DNA of 28,687 bases, from NCBI GenBank assembly GCA_964510065.1, contig CAZEAC010000055.1:1-28687 (forward strand). Reading direction: 5' to 3'. Positions 23,647 to 28,687 of the stretch are shown here, in pieces. The stretch comes from CAZEAC01 sp964510065 (GTDB lineage Bacteria; Bdellovibrionota_C; UBA2361; CAIXSY01). The position numbers were made by a program, and so were the translations under genes. The notes under the pieces were generated by a model that saw only the letters and a program-made list of their open reading frames with translations, was not told the origin of the DNA and searched no databases. Positions within the stretch are counted from its first letter, which is position 1. Each line of letters starts with the position of its first letter.

Positions 23647-24312
23647 ATGAATAGAACTGCCCTCGCCCTGTGCTTTTTCGCACTTGCTCATTCTTTGCCC
23701 GTTTTCGCCGAATCGTATAAGTGTAACGGAACTTGGACAAATAAGCCCTGCGACGAATCTTCAGAGGGCTTCGAGGGCGAAGGTGCAGGTGAGGGTGGAA
23801 GTGCGGGAGCTTCCGATGGGGCAGAAGGCGCGGAACACGCCGCGCAGGACCAGAACGATCTTCCTGAATTGAGCTGGGATAATAATTCCGGGGCTCCCGA
23901 GACTGGCTCCGAGGAAGGTGAAGGAGATTCCGCGCCCGAAGTAAGTGCTACTCCGAAACCAGCAAAGACCTCGCGATGCGCTGAGGGTGAAACTTGGGTT
24001 GATAAGGCTCCCGAGCCAAATGTCGAATCAAATGCGGAACGCCTTACCTCGCGAGGTGGAATGGGCGACTCGTACAAGCTTACCGGCCATGTCACCGGAA
24101 ATGGCAAGGTGGAGGTAGTGATAAAACTTACTGGCCGTGTCGGAAGCGCCGCGAGAGAGAGAAAAGCATGGAGCCAGACGTTTTCGCTCCCAGTCGAAGG
24201 CGGAAGCAAACAGTTCGAGACCCGCTTTGATCTACCACCAGGCTGGCAATGGGTTCTTAATGCAGGCAATACGGGAAGATTTCCGGGTTACTGTGCGAAG
24301 AAGAAAGAGTGA
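23647..24312 (+). CDS. Exported protein with acidic low-complexity region
   Basis: The signal peptide is MNRTALALCFFALAHSLPVFA. It is followed by YKCNGTWTNKPCDES, which resembles the two-Cys N-terminal segment of DUF4124-type exported proteins. Residues 37-105 are Glu/Gly/Ser/Ala-rich and strongly acidic, probably disordered. The last 110 residues form a beta-rich domain (YKLTGHVTGNGKVEVVIKLTG, AWSQTFSLPVEG, FETRFDLPPGW) ending with a Cys near the C-terminus. It is probably a periplasmic or surface protein of unknown role. It converges on the minus-strand gene ending at 24332, only 19 bases away. Confidence 0.68.
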   Translation: MNRTALALCFFALAHSLPVFAESYKCNGTWTNKPCDESSEGFEGEGAGEGGSAGASDGAEGAEHAAQDQNDLPELSWDNNSGAPETGSEEGEGDSAPEVSATPKPAKTSRCAEGETWVDKAPEPNVESNAERLTSRGGMGDSYKLTGHVTGNGKVEVVIKLTGRVGSAARERKAWSQTFSLPVEGGSKQFETRFDLPPGWQWVLNAGNTGRFPGYCAKKKE

Positions 24313-24331
24313 GAGCGCGCAGGAGCCTTCT

Positions 24332-25507
24332 TCAGGCAATTCGTAACGGCCGAATCGGCAACCAGGTGACGAGCCTCGAAATCTCGCGCCAAGGGCGAAG
24401 CTGAAGCCCAGTTCCCGGAGAGCGAAACCAACTAAAATCAATACAATCAGCAACCTTCAACTCTCGCGGAAATTGGTGCCACGCATAGGTGAGACCAGAT
24501 CCTACTGGAACGATGCCGACAGCATCCTCACCAAGGAGCCGAAGCCGATATGACTCGCGGTGTTCTATCGCACAGGGCAGTTTCTCCTTTTCCATTGCAA
24601 GAGCCGCGCGACAGGTCTCAACAAGCCTAGTTGAAGAGAATGCACTTAGCGCAATTCGCCAGCCATTTTCATTCTTTCCATCGTTGCGGCTGACATAGAG
24701 ATCAATATGAGATGAATTTCCGCCGCGAAATATTTCAAAGGGATGGTTACCGATGTGAGCCTTGGAGTTATACCATTTTTCAAAGGCCTGTTCGGATTCA
24801 AGCTCAACGTCTCGTAATCCACCGTCTCGACCATCGGCCCAGGTGCAATAAAGTTCGCGACCCGAAGCGCCAGGTTCGAAAGGCCTGGGTTGATTGACAA
24901 AGCTCGCTACATTAGCGAGATACGCGCATTTTACATACCTGAAATAGGTACCTGCAGTCATCGTTGGCAGTGAAGGTGGATCGGGCCGATCAAGGAGCCT
25001 CACCAGCGCTCGTAGCTCGGAGTGCGCCAGGTCGCGATCAAAACGCAGCCAGTCGGGCAAAAGTGCCTGCACCAAGCTTCGCGATAAGACTCCGTACCGC
25101 ATCGTGGGAGGCAGTGCGGTAAGGAGCTTGGCATGATAACCGAGCACATCTTGCCTCAGGTGCTTGTACACCACACCGATCTCCCGGGTAAGCGCACTCA
25201 CCGATGCTACGTCGCACTGCTTCGCGCCACGATGTTGCATCGAGCTCAGTAAAAACTCAAACGAAACAAAATTATTAAATTCTTTATTCTTGAGAATGCT
25301 AAAATACCAAGTATCTTGGTAAAGTTTGGCACTAAAAATACACCAACATGTCCCAAGCTTAAGGTAGAATTTCCAATTCAAGTCACCGTGGACTCGCTCA
25401 GGCTCAAATAACTGGATTGCCTTAATAAGCGCTACAAGATCCCTATAGGACGACTTAGGCAGACTCGGCGTTCCTACCCGATGACTTTTTATAGAGCACG
25501 CATGCAT
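24332..25507 (-). CDS. Hypothetical protein, 391 aa
   Basis: The start is ATG 25507 (MHACSIKSHRVG), without a clear Shine-Dalgarno. It has no signal peptide. The N-terminal 180 residues are helical (YRDLVALIKAIQLFEPERV, TREIGVVYKHLRQDVLGYHAKLL, ELRALVRLLDRPD). The C-terminal half has mixed alpha/beta character with several Trp/His-rich strands (YCTWADGRDGG, GWRIALSAFSSTRL, YAWHQFPRELKVADC). I do not recognise a family. It stands between a convergent neighbour and repeat copy 3, with no operon partner. Confidence 0.6.
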   Translation of the reverse strand: MHACSIKSHRVGTPSLPKSSYRDLVALIKAIQLFEPERVHGDLNWKFYLKLGTCWCIFSAKLYQDTWYFSILKNKEFNNFVSFEFLLSSMQHRGAKQCDVASVSALTREIGVVYKHLRQDVLGYHAKLLTALPPTMRYGVLSRSLVQALLPDWLRFDRDLAHSELRALVRLLDRPDPPSLPTMTAGTYFRYVKCAYLANVASFVNQPRPFEPGASGRELYCTWADGRDGGLRDVELESEQAFEKWYNSKAHIGNHPFEIFRGGNSSHIDLYVSRNDGKNENGWRIALSAFSSTRLVETCRAALAMEKEKLPCAIEHRESYRLRLLGEDAVGIVPVGSGLTYAWHQFPRELKVADCIDFSWFRSPGTGLQLRPWREISRLVTWLPIRPLRIA

Positions 25508-25571
25508 GTGCGCGATAGTATCTGGCTTGGGCGCATTAAGGAAACTCCGATAAAATTTAAAGTAAAGGAAT

Positions 25572-25724
25572 CTAGTAATCTGATAACTTAATAGCCTTTC
25601 CCTCCCTCGCCTCCATCTCTGTGCTCTCTGTGACTCTGTGGTTTGTTTTTCTTAAAAAAACCACAGAGTCACAGAGAGCACAGAGAAAAGAAAGAGGAGG
25701 AAAACTTAGTTTACAGAGGACTAG
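25572..25724. repeat. CTCTGTG palindromic element, copy 3 (about 153 bp)
   Basis: The core is a perfect 28-bp inverted repeat, CTCTGTGCTCTCTGTGACTC... at 25617-25644 against 25658-25685, with a 13-base loop. The outer ends CTAGTaaTCTGaTAACTtA and CTAGTccTCTGtaAACTaA are inverted at 25572 and 25724. The right end supplies the stop codon of the HD gene. Confidence 0.88.
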
Positions 25725-26437
25725 GCCACCTCCTCTAGCGCACTCCCCAGTCGATCGAACTCGGCCAGTAGCCGACGAAATTGCCGAAGCATTCTCTCCG
25801 GTACTCTGCCCTCAAAAATCGAATCGAGCTCATGGAACTTTTCCGAATTCTTTTTCCAACCTCGCGATAGCTGCCGCGACACCGCATAGCCCATTCGCAG
25901 ATAGCGAACACATGAGCCAATATTCGATATCTTGTCAGCAATAGATATCGCCACCGCATCGTCGGGAGCCAATTTAAGCCGCTCAGCGTACGCCAAATTG
26001 CGCTCTTCCCACGATTGTCCTTTGTCAAGTTGAGTAACCCAAGATACCAATTCGGCCACGCGCGCTCCGAATTCGTCGGCAATGCGCTCTATTGTCCAAC
26101 CTCTCGGTTTCAGATCTTCCCAATGGTCATGCAGATACCCCGCGGCAATTACCTCGGCCCCAAACCGGTTTTCAAAGAGTAAGCTAGCAACCTCTTCGAG
26201 GTGTACCACATAGGGGAGCTTTACAAGTCCAGAGTCTTTTGGAACTTTGCGAGTTTTCTCCACAAATTCTTCGTGAGCCGAGCGCCGCGCGCTTTTCACC
26301 AAAGGGTCGGCGAACACTGTAATTGCCGCAGAAAGCTCACCGATGTGCTCTCGGTCAAGCCGGATTGGCGGCTGGCGATGCGTCAGAGTTTTCGGATTAT
26401 ATGGAGTGCCTGAAAGAGCCGTTGATTGTGTATTCAT
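25721..26437 (-). CDS. HD-domain protein, (p)ppGpp-hydrolase-like
   Basis: ATG 26437 (MNTQSTALSG) is preferred over TTG 26467. From that start the SpoT/MESH1-type HD signature is H79, H103-D104, E107-D108 (YLHDHWED, canonical LLHDTVED) and D168...N172 (SIADKISNI), all intact. Family members hydrolyse (p)ppGpp or related nucleotides. No synthetase domain is fused, so this resembles a small alarmone hydrolase of about 238 residues with some N- and C-terminal extension. It is divergent from a tandem Lrp-type regulator across a short intergenic region with a palindrome. Its last codon lies in a repeat element. The substrate is inferred from motif only. Confidence 0.75.
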   Translation of the reverse strand: MNTQSTALSGTPYNPKTLTHRQPPIRLDREHIGELSAAITVFADPLVKSARRSAHEEFVEKTRKVPKDSGLVKLPYVVHLEEVASLLFENRFGAEVIAAGYLHDHWEDLKPRGWTIERIADEFGARVAELVSWVTQLDKGQSWEERNLAYAERLKLAPDDAVAISIADKISNIGSCVRYLRMGYAVSRQLSRGWKKNSEKFHELDSIFEGRVPERMLRQFRRLLAEFDRLGSALEEVA

Positions 26438-26461
26438 AGATAGAGTATCGCCATATCTATG

Positions 26462-26473
26462 ATACAAATGTAT
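26462..26473. promoter_or_regulatory. Candidate operator between HD and Lrp-like genes
   Basis: ATACAaaTGTAT is a perfect palindrome in the 80-base divergent interval, flanked further out by inverted CCATA and TATGG. It would be a natural site for the adjacent Lrp-like protein. Confidence 0.4.
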
Positions 26474-26517
26474 TTTGTGTAATTATGGCTATATATATTC
26501 CTTCTATGTAGGCCAGT

Positions 26518-27501
26518 ATGGGAAAAACACTTAGCCACCGCGATGCTTCAGTACTATACCAGGCACAGTTCGAGGCCGACCTCGCGGTTACGGAACTCGC
26601 AAAAGCACTCAAACTCCCAAGCCATGTGGTGCATTACACTTTGCATCAGATGCGCAAAGACAATGTGATTCGTCCCTGGGCACTGCTTGATTATCAGCGC
26701 TTAGGATTTGAGCAATATCGAATCTTCTTCTCTCTTGCCGCCGATAAACGACCACAGCGTGAAAAGATTCTTGGCGCAATGAAAGAAGACGGTCGCGTGG
26801 TGTGGTGGGCAACGTTGAGCGGAAGTTTTCAATATGCAATTGCAATGTATGTTCGATCAGGCACGGAGTGCGCCGATTTTCTTGAATCAATCGCCGAAAG
26901 ATTTGGCAGTGTTTTCTTAAAAAAGGCCCTGATTTTAGACACGATGTTTACAGTCTTCCGAAAAAAGTACCTGGTACCGGCTGAGCAACGTAAGTCTAAA
27001 GATTCGATCACGATGACGAAAGGCAGACCGAAGATTACGCTCGATACACTAGACTACAAAATTATCTCCGCACTCTCGCGCCGCGAGCTTTCATCACAGC
27101 GCGACCTCGCACGCTATCTTGGAGCACCGCGTGCAACCATCGACCAACGTCTTCGGGCGCTTCGTGCTGAAGGGGTAATTCTCCGCTCGGTGTACCATGT
27201 AAGCGCCGCAAGACTCGGCTACCTAGTCTACCGGGTCCTAATCTACGGTCGAGGAATTCAGCGCGGCTTTCGCGAAAGGATCTCCGATTTTTCACTGCGC
27301 CACCCAAACGTAGTCAATCTCTCAAGCTGCCTCGGCCCTTGGGATTATGAACTGACCATCGAAATAGCGCGCGCCGCGGATAGCGCTCAGGTGGTCGAGG
27401 ACCTCTTTGGCGAGCTTGGCAGCGCCATAAGCGACGTTGAGTTACTTCAAGTTCTGGAACAAAGCGCCAGCAATAACCTTAATCTTTCCGATAGGTTATA
27501 G
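26518..27501 (+). CDS. Lrp/AsnC-type regulator with two tandem HTH-RAM modules
   Basis: The 327-residue protein is two concatenated Lrp modules. Module 1, about residues 1-155: HTH AVTELAKALKLPSHVVHYTLHQM followed by an AsnC-type ligand-binding RAM fold. Module 2, about 165-320: HTH RDLARYLGAPRATIDQRLRALRAEGVI, then SVYHVSAARLGYLVYRVLIYG and a second RAM fold. Single Lrp proteins are about 150 residues and dimerise; a fused pair likely behaves as an internal dimer that assembles further. It reads divergently from the HD gene, with a palindrome between, which suggests regulation of that gene and of itself. The ligand is unknown. ATG 26518 has AGG about six bases upstream. Confidence 0.82.
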   Translation: MGKTLSHRDASVLYQAQFEADLAVTELAKALKLPSHVVHYTLHQMRKDNVIRPWALLDYQRLGFEQYRIFFSLAADKRPQREKILGAMKEDGRVVWWATLSGSFQYAIAMYVRSGTECADFLESIAERFGSVFLKKALILDTMFTVFRKKYLVPAEQRKSKDSITMTKGRPKITLDTLDYKIISALSRRELSSQRDLARYLGAPRATIDQRLRALRAEGVILRSVYHVSAARLGYLVYRVLIYGRGIQRGFRERISDFSLRHPNVVNLSSCLGPWDYELTIEIARAADSAQVVEDLFGELGSAISDVELLQVLEQSASNNLNLSDRL

Positions 27502-27550
27502 CCGTTCAGGCGACACAACTAGCTGCGCTCCATGTGCTACACTATAACTG

Positions 27551-28294
27551 ATGCAGCAGCGACGTTTCGCGAAAGCAAAGCAATCACAGATCCCCTTTTC
27601 ACAGGCGAAAATTGCGCGGCCACGCTGGAGCAGTAATTCAGAATTTGCTGCGCGCGTGGAGCATTTGCTGCGAGTGCTCAATGGTATTTCGAGAACTTTC
27701 AAGGGAGAGTCGAACACTGAATCCAGCAATCTTAAGGTTCCACTTAAGTTCACCGGCCGTGCTTTGCAGCGCAAGGTTCGGTTTAACTTTAGGCGCACTG
27801 CTGCCGAACTCGAGAGCTGCGGAACGCCTATTCTCGCAACGCTTGAAAGTAGCCGCAGATTTATCCTTGCTGTTGCTGCTTCGGTAAACGCCGGCCTGCA
27901 ACAGGAGGGCGTGCCACATTTTCGATTTTGGAGAACCTTAGTCCCACATCACCCGCCCCCCGAAGATATTCCTCAAGTCTTTGATAGGTTCTGCACAGAG
28001 TTCTCTCGGCGCCTGCCTGAAGCACTTTGCTGTCCAGACACCGCAATCCGCATGGCCGCCTGGATTGAACAGCAGCTAAATGGACGCGATCACCCCTTAA
28101 GCGATGGCTGTGGACGAACCTCTCGTATGTTATCGTTCTTTATTTTGAACAGACACGGGATCTTCGTACCGGAGTTCAAGGTACGCGAAGACTATTTTAT
28201 GAAAATCAACCAAAGCGATGACGAGTGGCACCAGTATTTTCGTGACGCTATTCCGTCGAAGTTTTCAGCTGCTCCGCAGGAAACACACCGGTAA
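27551..28294 (+). CDS. Fic-domain protein with altered active-site motif
   Basis: The 247-residue protein has a C-terminal Fic-like core. Helix MAAWIEQQLNGRD precedes HPLSDGCGR at 181-189, followed by TSRMLSFFILNRHG. The canonical motif is HPFx[D/E]GNGR. The catalytic His, the acid (D185) and the Arg (R189) are kept, but Asn is replaced by Cys (C187) and Phe by Leu. Fic enzymes transfer AMP or related groups to Ser/Thr/Tyr hydroxyls. The substitution makes canonical AMPylation doubtful. The first 100 residues are basic and not recognisable. No inhibitory [S/T]xxxE[G/N] helix is seen. Its 3' end overlaps a convergent small gene by 47 bases. The start at 27551 is the only ATG, with TATAAC just upstream. 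Confidence 0.7.
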   Translation: MQQRRFAKAKQSQIPFSQAKIARPRWSSNSEFAARVEHLLRVLNGISRTFKGESNTESSNLKVPLKFTGRALQRKVRFNFRRTAAELESCGTPILATLESSRRFILAVAASVNAGLQQEGVPHFRFWRTLVPHHPPPEDIPQVFDRFCTEFSRRLPEALCCPDTAIRMAAWIEQQLNGRDHPLSDGCGRTSRMLSFFILNRHGIFVPEFKVREDYFMKINQSDDEWHQYFRDAIPSKFSAAPQETHR

Positions 28295-28523
28295 ATCCTT
28301 TTGAAGTCGCCCACTTTTTCCAATCATCAAAGTTAAGCGCGAGCTTGCCTTTGGCGTCCTTATGCTGCCAATATTCCGCGGCGCCTCCCTGCCCACCATA
28401 CTTAGGGTGCGCTGGGGTCCGGCAGAGCACATCTCCCGGCACAGCGATATATTGCAGCCAATACTTAGCCTTTTTAAGCTCTTCGGTATGAAAAGCCTCT
28501 TCAAGTACTGATGCAGTATTCAT
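28248..28523 (-). CDS. Small hypothetical protein, 91 aa, convergent with the Fic gene
   Basis: The frame is open from 28577, but ATG 28523 (MNTASVLEEAFHTEELKK) gives a more natural soluble start. Short aromatic-rich segments (KAKYWLQYIAVPGD, GGAAEYWQHKDAKGK, NFDDWKKWATSKGF) suggest a small folded domain. The family is not recognised. It overlaps the Fic gene tail to tail by 47 bases, so each transcript would be antisense to the other's 3' end. Copy 4 of the CTCTGTG repeat lies upstream. Confidence 0.5.
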   Translation of the reverse strand: MNTASVLEEAFHTEELKKAKYWLQYIAVPGDVLCRTPAHPKYGGQGGAAEYWQHKDAKGKLALNFDDWKKWATSKGFTGVFPAEQLKTSTE

Positions 28524-28611
28524 TCGGTAGACAATAAAAGGCGATGTAAAAGCCATATACTGGCTCAAGAATATCAATTCCTACTCCTCCCTGCCAAGGG
28601 GCTTCTCTGCC

Positions 28612-28687
28612 ACTAGTACACGGTAACATAAGTTTTCCGACTCTTCTCATCTCTGTGCTCTCCGTGCCTCTGTGGTTTTTTGAAAGT
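28612..28687. repeat. CTCTGTG palindromic element, copy 4, cut by window end
   Basis: ACTAGTACACGGTAACATAAG, then AGTTTTCCGAC, CTCTGTGCTC and GTGCCTCTGTGGTT are nearly identical to the left half of copy 2. Only the left arm is in the window. Confidence 0.85.

Noticed and set aside
25621..25944. Plus-strand open frame of 107 codons
   Set aside because: It begins inside the CTCTGTG palindrome and then runs antisense to the HD gene; its N-terminus is simply translated repeat.
1..28687. tRNA, rRNA, integrase or plasmid/phage genes
   Set aside because: None was recognised on either strand when read by eye; a tRNAscan-type or Rfam search was not possible here.

Overview
The window looks like chromosomal DNA of a flagellated Gram-negative bacterium of deltaproteobacterial grade (in the broad sense). 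This rests on gene content only: a sigma-28-type flagellin promoter, several Sec-exported surface proteins, GLUG and CARDB-type repeats, and tandem Lrp/AsnC modules. No rRNA, tRNA or housekeeping cluster fixes the taxonomy. A run of ten Ns at 4824-4833 marks a scaffold gap, so this is a draft or metagenome assembly. Coding density is moderate and many intergenic spaces hold inverted repeats.

Layout. (1) 1-4016, minus strand: a partial AddB/RecB-like PD-(D/E)XK nuclease, a helical hypothetical protein, and a possible SLOG-type nucleotide-binding protein. (2) 4017-5132: a palindromic CTCTGTG repeat and a DUF2071/YqjF protein interrupted by the gap. (3) 5133-9505: a flagellin carrying a zinc-metalloprotease insert (flagellinolysin) behind a sigma-28-like promoter, then two exported proteins, one with a short collagen-like stretch. 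(4) 9632-13128: a P1B-type metal ATPase with a TPCP motif, a stand-alone receiver domain and two hypotheticals. (5) 13694-18995: a four-gene cassette encoding an unrecognised Pro-linker protein, a pseudokinase, a vWA + YfaP-like protein and a divergent PurA paralogue. It has strong intercistronic hairpins and ends in a good intrinsic terminator. (6) 19091-25507: a GLUG/CARDB surface protein, small hypotheticals, an EamA transporter, an exported acidic protein, a 100-bp MITE with IS5-type hallmarks, and a pair of related intergenic elements. (7) 25572-28687: an HD-type alarmone-hydrolase-like gene divergent from a tandem-duplicated Lrp regulator, a degenerate Fic protein, a small convergent gene, and two more CTCTGTG repeats, one cut by the window edge.

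The best candidate for an undescribed system is the cassette at 13694-18946. A kinase fold that has lost the HRD Asp and the DFG Asp is followed by a vWA protein with a C-terminal YfaP-like beta-sandwich and by an adenylosuccinate-synthetase-like enzyme. The enzyme keeps the GDEGKG loop but has altered IMP/GTP-site motifs. This suggests a regulated nucleotide-chemistry system rather than routine purine synthesis.

The second highlight is the flagellinolysin. It has an intact HExxH...E site, but its predicted N-terminus carries an in-frame TAG two codons after the only good ATG. The third is the CTCTGTG repeat family: three complete copies and one partial in 28.7 kb, three of them sharing a CTAGT...TAAC-type outer end.
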